DNA of 46,055 nucleotides. Origin: Saprospiraceae bacterium. GTDB taxonomy: Bacteria; Bacteroidota; Bacteroidia; Chitinophagales; Saprospiraceae. Shown here in pieces: positions 1 through 7,945 of this stretch. Numbering within the stretch: the first letter of the stretch is position 1; every line of letters starts with the position of its first letter. Where the stretch lies: the NCBI GenBank assembly GCA_022841345.1, contig JALHRR010000031.1, forward strand, positions 1 to 46,055, written 5' to 3'. The position numbers and the translations under genes are program-made. Below the pieces are notes generated by a model that was not told where the DNA came from, did no database searches, and was given only the letters and a program-made list of their open reading frames with translations.

Positions 1-27
1 CTAGTCTGGCATCTCCATACAGACTAG
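1..27. other. Inverted repeat at the window edge
   Basis: CTAGTCTG (1-8) and CAGACTAG (20-27) form an 8-bp stem around an 11-base loop. A T-run follows only at about 55-60, so a terminator role is not clear. The element may be cut by the window start. The rest of 28-235 is AT-rich and shows no gene. Confidence 0.4.
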
Positions 28-253
28 TGCCATGTAGTTTGTTCATGATGAGCGTTTTTTAGTCTGTTACAAATATAATAAATTATTTATGTATAAACGC
101 TAGCTTCAAAAGAGAGGGGTCGGGGGTGAGTTAAAGCAGGGGGAACATTGCGTTTAGGTATTGCGTTGGTGGAAAGCAAGGAAAAATCCGGTATTAAAAT
201 TGAAATCATCGTAGTTGAATTATAAATTCAAAATGTATTGGATCGAAGTCGCT

Positions 254-269
254 CCCCAAAGCTTTGGGG
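254..269. repeat. Palindrome CCCCAAAGCTTTGGGG, copy 1
   Basis: Perfect 16-bp palindrome. Further copies lie at 1112-1127, 13287-13300 (14 bp), 17362-17377 and 24859-24874 (one base changed), all in spacers. The surrounding words ATTGGATCGAAGTC (from 237) also recur at about 1047, so the palindrome belongs to a larger dispersed element. Confidence 0.8.
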
Positions 270-305
270 ACGACCATCGAGTAGTCGACAACAAAATGCC
301 TGGTG

Positions 306-353
306 CGATTTTCTCGTAGGGGCGCACGGCCGTGCGCGCCTACGAGAAAATCG
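306..353. terminator. 48-base near-perfect palindrome, probable terminator or dispersed repeat
   Basis: Bases 306-353 pair with themselves around a centre between 329 and 330 with one mismatch (G321 against G338). The core is GCGCACGGCCGTGCGC. It lies 12 bases beyond the stop codon of the minus-strand YdeI-like gene, so it can act as its transcription terminator. GC-rich hairpins of this kind are also common dispersed repeats in Bacteroidota and cyanobacteria, so the role is inferred. Confidence 0.6.
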
Positions 354-364
354 AGATAGGATCC

Positions 365-871
365 TCACACATCTATTCCCAATATATGCCTGTGCGTCGC
401 TTTTCCCGGAGGTTGACGTTTGATATTGTCGATATAGAAAATGGTTTTTTCGATGCGGGTGGCGGAGAGTTTGTATTTGTTTATTTCATTGATGATGAAT
501 CGCTGTTTGCCAAGTACCAATGCCTCGAAATGAGTTTTTGCCTGTGGATCAATGCTAAATAATTCACTCAATTCCTCCGGGAGTTCGAGGCCGAGCTCTG
601 AATCAACTTCTCTTAGATGGACTTTGACCGAGTCATTTGCTCTGAGCTTCAGCTTTTTCATGCGGCTTAGATTCACGGTGATATAAGCTGCTCCTTCTCC
701 TAATGCCACGAGTCCGCAGGGAAATGTTTCAACATCATTGAGGGTGCAGGTAAATCGCTTTTTAAGTGTGCCTCCGAAATGTTCAATGTGGGCAGGTTCT
801 ACTCTCACGTAATGGACATTGAGGAGATAGTCCAGTTGGTAAATGAGAGAGGTGAATGTTAGTTCTTTCAT
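365..871 (-). CDS. YdeI/OmpD-associated family protein (DUF1905 plus YdeI domains)
   Basis: The 168-residue protein reads as an N-terminal beta-rich DUF1905-like half (about 14-95, including GLVALGEGAAYITVNL) and a C-terminal helical YdeI half (about 97-150). The second half carries the family pattern LPEELSELFSIDP, an FEAL stretch and TRIEKTI. YdeI-family proteins are linked to bacteriocin or peptide protection in some bacteria, but their biochemical role is not settled. There is no signal peptide, so it is probably cytoplasmic. It is a single gene, with a long palindrome just past its stop. The final residues (PPGKATHRHILGIDV) extend beyond the usual domain and may be lineage-specific. Family assignment is fairly sure; function is not. 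Confidence 0.7.
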   Translation of the reverse strand: MKELTFTSLIYQLDYLLNVHYVRVEPAHIEHFGGTLKKRFTCTLNDVETFPCGLVALGEGAAYITVNLSRMKKLKLRANDSVKVHLREVDSELGLELPEELSELFSIDPQAKTHFEALVLGKQRFIINEINKYKLSATRIEKTIFYIDNIKRQPPGKATHRHILGIDV

Positions 872-1175
872 TCTAAAGCAGCTCTATTTCAATATTGAAG
901 AGCGCAAGATAAAACATTGGGGGTAGAAATTAGATTTCAGATGTCAGATGTCAGCTTTCAGTTTTCAGATTTGGAACAGCCGAATAACAGCCGATAAGTT
1001 TAATTAACAGGATATGTCGTAGATGAATTACAAATTTATTAAATATTGGATCGAAGTCATAGACTTAGACCATCGGCTTTACAATTTAGATTTCAGGTTT
1101 CAGGTTTCAGTCCCCAAAGCTTTGGGGATCAGGTTTCAGATTGAAAAAACAAACAGCCTTTGATTTTTATTCAAA
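872..1175. repeat. Gene-free spacer with heptanucleotide repeats and a palindrome copy
   Basis: At 932-970 and 1086-1141 the DNA is built of degenerate seven-base steps (TTTCAGA, TGTCAGA, TTTCAGG, TTTCAGT). Palindrome copy 2 (1112-1127) sits inside the second run, so one repeat family has entered or grown within another. The word AACAGCC occurs at about 976, 985 and 1150. No gene is visible. Confidence 0.7.
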
Positions 1176-3608
1176 TTACCTTACCAGACCCACAAAACCT
1201 TCTCTGAATACTTCTTCAAATTCATTCTCCGACTCAAGGGTCATTTTGAGTTTATAGGTGTATCCCCCGGCCGGAGCAATTTTCCCTTCGAAATTTCCAT
1301 CCCATTGTCGATTGAATTCATCACTCCGGAAAACCATATTACCCCATCGGTCGAATATTTCCATTCTGAAACTGAGAATCAGATTGCTGCAACCGGGAAA
1401 TATTTCAAAGAAATCATTGATGCCATCATCATTGGGGCTAAAGGCGTCGGGAATGAAAATAGGGCATATATCAGTACATGGCTGGACCAGGATATCAACG
1501 GAAATAGTATCAACACATGTAGCATTTTCTACACGAAGCAGGTAAGTATCTGATTTGGAGGGAAATACTAACAAGGTATTACCCTGTTCCGGAAAAATCC
1601 ATTCCATTTTATCAACATTTCCAACCGCTTTTGGAAGTATACTCCTTGCTATATCCTCAGTACAAAATGAATAAAAAGTATCAACATTGACTTTTGGAGC
1701 ATTTTTCTCTGTCACCTGGATTGATTTACTAAACCGGCAACCAGTCTCAGGAATTATTGATGTATAAGTATAAATGCCCGCAGTGTCGACTCTTAGAGGA
1801 TTGATACCATTCTCCCATTGAATGATGTAGCCATCTATAACGGGCAAAGGCAGAAAAATAGAAATGCCTTTGCATTTGATGGTATCAGATGGTCCCTCTA
1901 TCTGAGCACCGGGGACCAAAAAGAAAGAAACGGCATATTCTGATTCACATCCCAGCCTGGATGTTGTTAAATGCAACTCAGACTCCCCTTCCAGATCAAA
2001 TTCAAAATAAAAGGTATCATTACTTGCACTGACAGGCTCAATTTTTGTCCCATTCAAATGCCAGGTGTATTCAAAATATTGGTGATTATATTGCACGACA
2101 ACAGGGACAAGTTCTCTTCTGCAAATCGTATCGCTGCTGAGTGTGAATAAAGCGTCAGGTTGCTGAATTACATCAGGACAAATTTCTCTCCAATCGAGGT
2201 TCACGGGGAGAATTTCAATTTCAAAGTTACAACGGGAGACTAAAGTTTGATTTGGATTTGATATTTGGAGAGGAGTCTCTACCAATTTAAATTCCAAAGG
2301 AAAATCATTGAGAATAAAATCACAAACCGGAATTTTCATGCAGCCTGAAGGATTTTCAAGATTGTCAAGCATAATGAATGGAGCGTAAGGCTCAACATTC
2401 AATTCATTATGCCAGGTTCTATAATTTTGCAAGTATATATTATTACCAACTTTCAAAAAATCAGAGGGTTGAGCATCCATTCCATTTTTATACCAAAATT
2501 TCGAATCCAACAAAGTCCCTGTTTCTATATCCAGGGTAATGATGCCGCTTCCAGACCCATTAAATCCATTAAGCGGAATGAGCAATTTGCCATTTTCAAT
2601 GTGCATAATTGCTTTATTCATATTCCACCATCTATAAAAATGGATGAAAGATTTTGAGACATCTGTCACTTTACTCCAGATAACATTACCATTGATATTT
2701 ATGCGGGCTATTAATAAAGCAAACTTAGCCGGAGTGTTAAGAATCGTTGTATCAACAAAGAAAGTATAGGTGATAAATTCTTCATTATTAATCCATTCAG
2801 CAGTTCCCCATCCTCCAAAAAAGCCGAGATTTCTTTTTTCAGAGTTAAAATAAATACTCTTTTTACTTTCTAAAAAACTCAGTGTGAGAAAAGTACTATC
2901 CCTCCATGCTAACAGAGCACGTAATTGAAGAATTTTATCTTTATCAGGACTTAAACTTACATGGTTATAATGGTCATCGTTGTTATGATTCAATTCTATA
3001 TGTGAAAGTCTTGATTTAATGATTGCATGACCATCGTAATTTATTGACATTAAAGTAAGGGTATCATGAGTTTGATTATTTCGCCAGAAATCCTGAGAAT
3101 ATATGTTAATTCCATCCTCCAAACTCTCAAAATTACCACCATAATCATGATGATAGCCATGTTCAAAAACAAATCCTTTCTGCCAAATAAAATTACAATT
3201 TTGACTCAGGAGAATCAAATGCTTTACAATTCCCGTAGAAGGCAATTCTGAATATTGTTTTAACCAAATATAATCTTTATTGTCTACAAATATTTCAAAT
3301 GAGTACCAGAATCGATTTGGATCAAAGTTCGGTGGAAATATAAAATCACACTCCAGATTGCTCAACTTAACAATTTTACTCCAAATTACTGTACTCAAAT
3401 CTGGGCTCAATCTGCTTAACTGCATATGTCTATCAGGATGAAGAATCTCAATTAACAACAAATCTCCATTTTGAAAATTATGCAAACTGATGTAAGAAGT
3501 ATCAGATAAAGCACTCCTGTGAAGCTCCTTAATGATTGGCTGAGAAAAGAGTAATTCAGTGCTTAACAAGATTACAATCAAGAAATTAAAGCGTAGAATG
3601 AGGTGCAT
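1176..3608 (-). CDS. Large secreted protein with gliding-motility-associated (CHU_C) C-terminal domain
   Basis: I place the start at 3608, giving 810 residues, because a good signal peptide begins there (MHLILRFNFLIVILLSTELLFSQ); an upstream ATG at 3725 would bury it behind 39 residues. The first ~480 residues look like a beta-rich propeller-like ectodomain. The middle (about 490-700) has Ig/PKD-like segments with paired cysteines. The last ~95 residues are a clear CHU_C domain, with PDAFSPNDDGINDFFEI, FDRWGNMVF and WDG plus a closing APAGGYTYKLKM-like strand. In Bacteroidota this domain marks type IX secretion cargo that ends up secreted or on the surface. The substrate or partner of the ectodomain cannot be read. 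The gene stands alone. Confidence 0.8.
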   Translation of the reverse strand: MHLILRFNFLIVILLSTELLFSQPIIKELHRSALSDTSYISLHNFQNGDLLLIEILHPDRHMQLSRLSPDLSTVIWSKIVKLSNLECDFIFPPNFDPNRFWYSFEIFVDNKDYIWLKQYSELPSTGIVKHLILLSQNCNFIWQKGFVFEHGYHHDYGGNFESLEDGINIYSQDFWRNNQTHDTLTLMSINYDGHAIIKSRLSHIELNHNNDDHYNHVSLSPDKDKILQLRALLAWRDSTFLTLSFLESKKSIYFNSEKRNLGFFGGWGTAEWINNEEFITYTFFVDTTILNTPAKFALLIARININGNVIWSKVTDVSKSFIHFYRWWNMNKAIMHIENGKLLIPLNGFNGSGSGIITLDIETGTLLDSKFWYKNGMDAQPSDFLKVGNNIYLQNYRTWHNELNVEPYAPFIMLDNLENPSGCMKIPVCDFILNDFPLEFKLVETPLQISNPNQTLVSRCNFEIEILPVNLDWREICPDVIQQPDALFTLSSDTICRRELVPVVVQYNHQYFEYTWHLNGTKIEPVSASNDTFYFEFDLEGESELHLTTSRLGCESEYAVSFFLVPGAQIEGPSDTIKCKGISIFLPLPVIDGYIIQWENGINPLRVDTAGIYTYTSIIPETGCRFSKSIQVTEKNAPKVNVDTFYSFCTEDIARSILPKAVGNVDKMEWIFPEQGNTLLVFPSKSDTYLLRVENATCVDTISVDILVQPCTDICPIFIPDAFSPNDDGINDFFEIFPGCSNLILSFRMEIFDRWGNMVFRSDEFNRQWDGNFEGKIAPAGGYTYKLKMTLESENEFEEVFREGFVGLVR

Positions 3609-3886
3609 AGAATTTTGTTTGAACAAGAAATATAGCTTTGTCCTTACGGTATGATTTGGCGTAAGTAAAATTAATCTTGCAAAAACTAGTGGAAATGAAT
3701 TAAAGTTAATACGATCCCCCAACAAATTATGTTGCGCAGAAAGTAGATTTTAAAAATAAAAATCAATTTGAATTCTGAAAGTCTGAATAAATTAAAATCC
3801 AAGATTAAAAAAAACAAAACGCCGGTCAAATATATGACCGGCGCCCCGTAATACTGGAAAACAAACAAAGAACGAAAATTCTTGCG

Positions 3887-5339
3887 TTATTGAGATCCGG
3901 TTTTTGCTTTGGTTTGATTGCTGGTAGACTGAATACTCCAGGCAAAATCAAGTTGCAATTTGCCACCAAAATAATTCTTGTCAGCCAAATCAATGTATTG
4001 ATCTGCTGTATAAGGATTGCCCGGGTACACCGCCAGTGCATGGCAACTCATACAATTCGACTGCACTCCCCAGATCATGGTTGCATTGAGCTTATTGGGA
4101 TTAGAAGCGTTATTGAGTTGACCCAGATTTGGTTCCAGATAAGGATTATAACCGACCACAGGTGACATTCCTGCATTGGTTCCTCCTGTGATGGGTTGAT
4201 TAGGCCGAACCATAGAATAAACTGCTGACAATGCATAATGACTTGCTGCACCGTTCAATTGAGAAGGCCTCAACGAAGCTGCTACAGCATCACTCGGAAA
4301 AGGTGGATTATCAGGATCTGCTGCCCAGAAAAATGTCTGCCAGGTCCAATTGGAAATTTCTTTAGTGGTGACATGCATGGCCACAAGAATCGCCAGATCT
4401 CCAGCCTGGGCGGAGTCCCCTTCCGTACTTTGCTGGGAGTTGAAATAGTCTGCAGCTTCTTTATTGAGTTTGAAATGGATGAAATCGTTCAGATTGCAGG
4501 TGGCGTTGGCGATGGCTTCCTGAGAATTATCCCCATCCCCTACAGGTACCAATTTTTTATTGGCGTCCTGCCCATTCTTCAGGTCAATGTATACATATGA
4601 ATTCCACATGGTATCAGGAAAATTCGCAGCCGGATTTGGAGGTCCGGGCCAGGCCGGCATTCTTACCAGAGTGTCTTTACTTCTCACAAAGAAGTAAGTG
4701 GGCATAAGAGTAATGGCAGTATTTTGGGAAAGCAGGGATAGCAGCTATTTCACCCGGTTTTACCATTGATTTTAATACAGTAGAATCCAGGAGTTGATTT
4801 TGGATAGTATGGCAGGCTGCTGTAGGGTCATAGGCTACCGAGACCCAAAAGTCATTTTCTTCCTCATTCAGTGAATCGACACCAGACTGTAAATTGCCCT
4901 TCAGCACATTTTTTGCATGTGATTTTTGGCGCATAGGCTGCAATAAACCCCGGTTTGATTTTGAAAAAACACAACTTGTGTCTCCGGACGCTACGATGCT
5001 TCTGATGTCTGTAATTCCAGGCCAGGTTTCGTACACTAATAATTCCTGTCCATCGAATGACTGCCCGGAAGCAGCTGTCAATCCCGCCCAGATTCCCCAG
5101 GCATGATTATAAATACTTACTGAATCGTAGGTTGTTCCATTGTAACCACCCAGCCAGGACTGAATAATTGTCGAGCTGTCTTCCGGAAATTTAAATCCGG
5201 GCACGATGTCAGTGGGTAAAGGAACAGGAGTGATACCTGTTTTGGGGGCTTCTGCTTCAGGTTCAGGAGCTTTGGAATTGCATTGTACCACGCATAATAA
5301 TATGCAGATCAATGCAAGGCTTGTGAGCATTGCTTTCAT
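3887..5339 (-). pseudogene. Cytochrome c-like lipoprotein, single gene split by a frameshift
   Basis: Two minus-strand reading frames make one protein. The upstream frame (5339 to 4677) starts with a lipoprotein signal (lipobox CVVQC) and contains HAWGIWAGLT and ETWPGI stretches. The downstream frame (to 3887) continues it and has one haem-binding CMSCH motif near the end. The frames join if one A is removed from the AAAA run at 4722-4725 (coding strand), giving FPNTAITLMPTYFFV instead of a run ending LLLCEK-stop. Total length would be about 480 residues. It is probably a periplasm-facing, membrane-anchored monohaem protein; partners are unknown and no other cytochrome gene is nearby. Because the defect is a homopolymer, a sequencing error is as likely as a real mutation. 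A -1 ribosomal shift does not restore the frame; a +1 shift would. Confidence 0.7.
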
Positions 5340-5663
5340 GGCGCTTTTTAAGGTTAAAGGTGAGTAATTCCGTTTGTTGCCCTGAAAATAATAAATATCT
5401 ATGAAATGGATTAAAAACTTTGTAATAAATTAATTGGTAATCAATGATTTAACACCGAATTCAATTTGAGTAAATATTACGTGACCTGAATATCAAATCA
5501 GGAATTATCATTTAAAGCAGAAACCTTTCATAAAGAAGATTTTCATTTAGTAAAATTTAACAAATGTTTTATTTTCCTTAATCAAATTGAACAAACTATT
5601 GATAGACCAGATGACGTCTTGATGGAAATTGGAATATTTGATCACCATTTAAATTCAGTCGTC
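5340..5663. other. AT-rich divergent spacer
   Basis: The spacer separates the cytochrome-like gene (leftward) from a lipoprotein gene (rightward) and must hold both promoters. I do not find a full TTTG-N20-TAnnTTTG promoter. A weak hairpin CCTGA/TCAGG lies at about 5484-5502. Nothing else is recognisable. Confidence 0.4.
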
Positions 5664-6158
5664 ATGAAAACACTATCAATGTCGAAATTGCCATTTAGCT
5701 TAATGGCTTTCATCCTGCTTACTTTTATTTCCTGTCAAAAAGAGGAACTTCAAAATGAAAGAACGAACCAGGAATTGTGGGATTGCCATACAGCAGAGGG
5801 TCTGTCAGAGGCTGTTCTAAAGCAACGATTAATAGGAACCTGGAACTGGAAACACAAGGCTTGTCCTTTTAATCCCAACGATGTACCAACTGATACAGAG
5901 CATGCCGGCTTAAGTGCGGAATTCAAGTCAGATAACACCTTGACAATAAAACAAGACGATGAGATAGTATTGCAAACCACCTGGACGCTGATAGAATCTG
6001 AAACTGCAGTACATGTACCCCCTATTCCTTCTTATCAGCTGAGAACTGATTTATTTGTGAATCAATTAATAGGTGTGATTGTACTTTGCGAAGATGAATT
6101 ACTGTTCATGTCCAGTTTTGTAGATGGGTGTGATAATCGTTTTGAAAAAGAAGACTAG
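5664..6158 (+). CDS. Lipocalin-like lipoprotein
   Basis: The start at 5664 gives MKTLSMSKLPFSLMAFILL followed by lipobox TFISC, a typical lipoprotein signal; the first ATG at 5619 adds residues that do not fit. After a short linker the protein has LIGTWNWKHKACPF and later FKSDNTLTIKQDDEIVLQTTW, the pattern of small lipocalin-like or DUF4923-type beta-barrel lipoproteins common in Bacteroidota. About 164 residues. It should sit on a membrane facing the periplasm or outside. The ligand is unknown. It converges on the next gene and shares a bidirectional terminator with it. Confidence 0.6.
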   Translation: MKTLSMSKLPFSLMAFILLTFISCQKEELQNERTNQELWDCHTAEGLSEAVLKQRLIGTWNWKHKACPFNPNDVPTDTEHAGLSAEFKSDNTLTIKQDDEIVLQTTWTLIESETAVHVPPIPSYQLRTDLFVNQLIGVIVLCEDELLFMSSFVDGCDNRFEKED

Positions 6159-6207
6159 GACTAATCAATGCACTGCTCAATATTTTACCGTTAAAATAAA
6201 ATACAAT

Positions 6208-6239
6208 AAAAAAGCCCGGCAATAATACCGGGCTTTTTT
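6208..6239. terminator. Bidirectional terminator
   Basis: AAAAAAGCCCGG (6208-6219) pairs perfectly with CCGGGCTTTTTT (6228-6239) around an 8-base loop. It has A and T runs on both sides, and it sits between two convergent genes ending at 6158 and 6247. Confidence 0.9.
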
Positions 6240-6246
6240 AGAATCG

Positions 6247-6660
6247 CTATTGTTGATCCTGTTGTTTTTCCTGCGCCGGAGCCCCCTTTTGCTTATAAGT
6301 TTCATAGGACTTTTTCTGATCAGCACGTCGTTTTGCTTTTAGCTCAGCTTTATATGCGTCATAGGCTTTTACCTGTTCTTCTTTCAAAAGATCTTTTCTT
6401 AATTTCTCTCTGTTCAGGCTTTCATTTCTGATGGCCACAGCTCTTTCTTTCTGATCTTTAACATCTGCCACAATCTTATTCACTGCAGTGTGATGTGCTT
6501 CATCAAATTCTACCCATTTCTGGAATTGTTTATCCGTTAACTTGAGAGCTGTCTTATAGTCCTCAGGTTTCTCACCTTCCAGCATAGACTTGCCGGCGGA
6601 TTGTGCATTCAATGCAATTGATGCAAACAAAATGAGGAGCGAAAAAAATAATTTATTCAT
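6247..6660 (-). CDS. Small secreted, charged helical protein (Spy/CpxP-like pattern)
   Basis: The 137-residue protein has a signal peptide (MNKLFFSLLILFASIALNAQ) and then an almost wholly helical, highly charged chain. Residues around ALKLTDKQFQKWVEF resemble the LTxxQ motif of Spy/CpxP-type periplasmic proteins. The middle is rich in K, R and E with alanine, suggesting a coiled coil, and the tail is rich in Q and K. It is likely periplasmic or secreted. A stress-chaperone role is only an analogy. It has its own probable promoter just upstream, overlapping the start of the divergent Mpo1-like gene. Confidence 0.5.
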   Translation of the reverse strand: MNKLFFSLLILFASIALNAQSAGKSMLEGEKPEDYKTALKLTDKQFQKWVEFDEAHHTAVNKIVADVKDQKERAVAIRNESLNREKLRKDLLKEEQVKAYDAYKAELKAKRRADQKKSYETYKQKGAPAQEKQQDQQ

Positions 6661-6695
6661 TTTTTATATAACTTTAAGTGAGCGAAAATACATTG

Positions 6696-6703
6696 CAAAT
6701 TTA
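6696..6703 (-). promoter_or_regulatory. Probable -7 element for the small secreted protein gene
   Basis: On the minus strand this reads TAAATTTG, a match to the Bacteroidota -7 consensus TAnnTTTG, 36 bases before the ATG at 6660. A -33 TTTG at the usual distance is not evident, so the call is moderate. Confidence 0.45.
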
Positions 6704-6719
6704 ACTAAAATTATCACCA

Positions 6720-7193
6720 ATGGAACGAACAATCGATCATCTGTTGACCAAATATGGAGAAAGTCACCAGGATACAACGAATAAACTGATACATTGGATA
6801 TGTGTACCCAGTATAATGTTTTCATTATTCGGAGTGTTGATGAGTATTCCATTCTTCGTAGAGAAGACTTTATTTTTCAATTGGGCGGCGGTAATTTTAG
6901 TGTTGGCACTTGGATACTACCTGACACTTTCACTTTCTATGTTTGTTGGATTTATACTTATAGGAGGAGCCATGTTAATGGGTAATTTCGCAATCCTCAA
7001 TTGGGTAGATGGCTCTGATTGGAATCTTTTCCTGGTCTCTATTGCGATTTTCACTGTTGCATGGATCGGTCAATTTATTGGGCACGGAATTGAAGGGAAG
7101 AAGCCGAGTTTTTTGGATGATGTAAAATTTCTTTTAATTGGACCGGCATGGTTGCTGCATTTTATATACAGGAAAGTGGGGATCCCGTATTGA
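6720..7193 (+). CDS. Mpo1-like membrane protein (DUF962)
   Basis: The 157-residue protein has about four membrane segments. The conserved histidine motifs of the Mpo1/YGL010w family are HQDTTNKLIHWICVP near the N terminus and FIGHGIEGKKPSF near the C terminus. Yeast Mpo1 is an iron-dependent dioxygenase that shortens 2-hydroxy fatty acids in phytosphingosine breakdown; bacterial members are assumed to act on related 2-hydroxy fatty acids. That would suit sphingolipid-making Bacteroidota, but this is inference. Length and motifs are normal for the family. The gene stands alone and begins 59 bases from a divergent gene. Confidence 0.8.
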   Translation: MERTIDHLLTKYGESHQDTTNKLIHWICVPSIMFSLFGVLMSIPFFVEKTLFFNWAAVILVLALGYYLTLSLSMFVGFILIGGAMLMGNFAILNWVDGSDWNLFLVSIAIFTVAWIGQFIGHGIEGKKPSFLDDVKFLLIGPAWLLHFIYRKVGIPY

Positions 7194-7230
7194 ATTAAGA
7201 ATTAAGAAATTAGAAGTTAGAAGTTAAATT
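7192..7230. repeat. Heptanucleotide tandem repeat
   Basis: Seven-base steps (AATTAAG, AATTAAG, AAATTAG, AAGTTAG, AAGTTAA) begin directly at the stop codon of the Mpo1-like gene. This opens a gene-free spacer that runs to 8107. Confidence 0.7.
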
Positions 7231-7270
7231 TATATACAGCGGATTCCGCTCTCAAACTGGCTTTGAGTTC

Positions 7271-7470
7271 ATGTGATGGCAGCTTTTTCCGGGGATTTCG
7301 TCGTGGTTAAGTGATGTCTTTCTGCGGCTATGCCTTGAAAGGTGATGTCTTTTCGTGGGACAAGCCACGAAAAGGTGATGTCTTACCACTTTTTTCAGCT
7401 TCGCTTCAAAAGTTGCAAGGTGATGGCGGTCACAAGAACATGTGGGCAGCTTCTGCCCTACTCTTTTCAC
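7271..7470 (+). repeat. Hairpin array 1, GGTGATGTC linkers
   Basis: Linkers GTGATGTC (7311-7318), GGTGATGTC (7341-7349, 7374-7382) and GGTGATGGC (7419-7427) separate hairpins. The second hairpin is perfect: TTTTCGTGG (7350-7358) with CCACGAAAA (7365-7373). The third has a stem ACTTTT/AAAAGT around the loop TTCAGCTTCGCTTC. The same hairpins recur in the same order at 24245-24420 with altered stems and preserved loops. I find no credible ORF. Confidence 0.75.
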
Positions 7471-7625
7471 TCAGCTCCAGGCTTCTCCTTGCTTTCTGGT
7501 CAACCAGCTTGAGGCTTGAATCTTGAAACTTCTTCCTGCTGTTCTTATATACTCGTGGTTCGAAGCTTATTTCCGGCTGTTCAGTCATCTAGAAGTACCT
7601 TCTCACAGGCTTACCTCGTAGCTCG

Positions 7626-7735
7626 GGTGACCTTGCTCGCTGCGCTCACAAGGTGACATCCTTTGCCTGCGGCAAATGGTGACATCTCCGAATAAATTGT
7701 CTGCTTTGCAGCCAATTTATTCGAAGGTGACAGCT
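7626..7735 (+). repeat. Hairpin array 2, GGTGACATC linkers
   Basis: Linkers lie at 7626 (GGTGACC), 7652-7660 and 7678-7686 (GGTGACATC) and 7726-7734 (GGTGACAGC). Hairpins are a CTCGCTGCGCTC unit, TTTGCC-tgc-GGCAAA (7662-7676), and CGAATAAATTG (7689-7699) with CAATTTATTCG (7713-7723). The order and linkers match array 5 at 31818-31929. Confidence 0.75.
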
Positions 7736-7789
7736 AGCGCAAACTATCGGCAGGCAGGTCACATTAAATTTTTTCTGGATGGCTAGCGG

Positions 7790-7945
7790 CTGTTTTGGCT
7801 GTTCTCATATCTCATATCTCTCTCCCGGCTGTTCGATTGGCTGTTCAATTGGCTGTTTCATTCACCAATTCGCAATTCCCCAATTCACCAATTGGCTGTT
7901 TACCCGGCTGTTCACTTACGCCTTATGACTTACGACTTATAACTT
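7790..7945. repeat. Mixed short tandem repeats with GGCTGTT words
   Basis: Seven copies of GGCTGTT are mixed with CCAATTC-type steps and a heptanucleotide run (CTTACGC, CTTATGA, CTTACGA, CTTATAA). No open frame here looks like a gene. The last ~160 bases before the next gene are AT-rich and presumably hold its promoter, which I cannot pin down. Confidence 0.65.

Noticed and set aside
4715-4735. -1 programmed frameshift at the slippery heptamer C CCA AAA
   Set aside because: A -1 shift leads to a stop soon after. The continuation of the protein is in the +1 frame.
7271-7470. CRISPR array
   Set aside because: The linkers are only nine bases, the units between them are palindromes of uneven length, and no cas gene is present.
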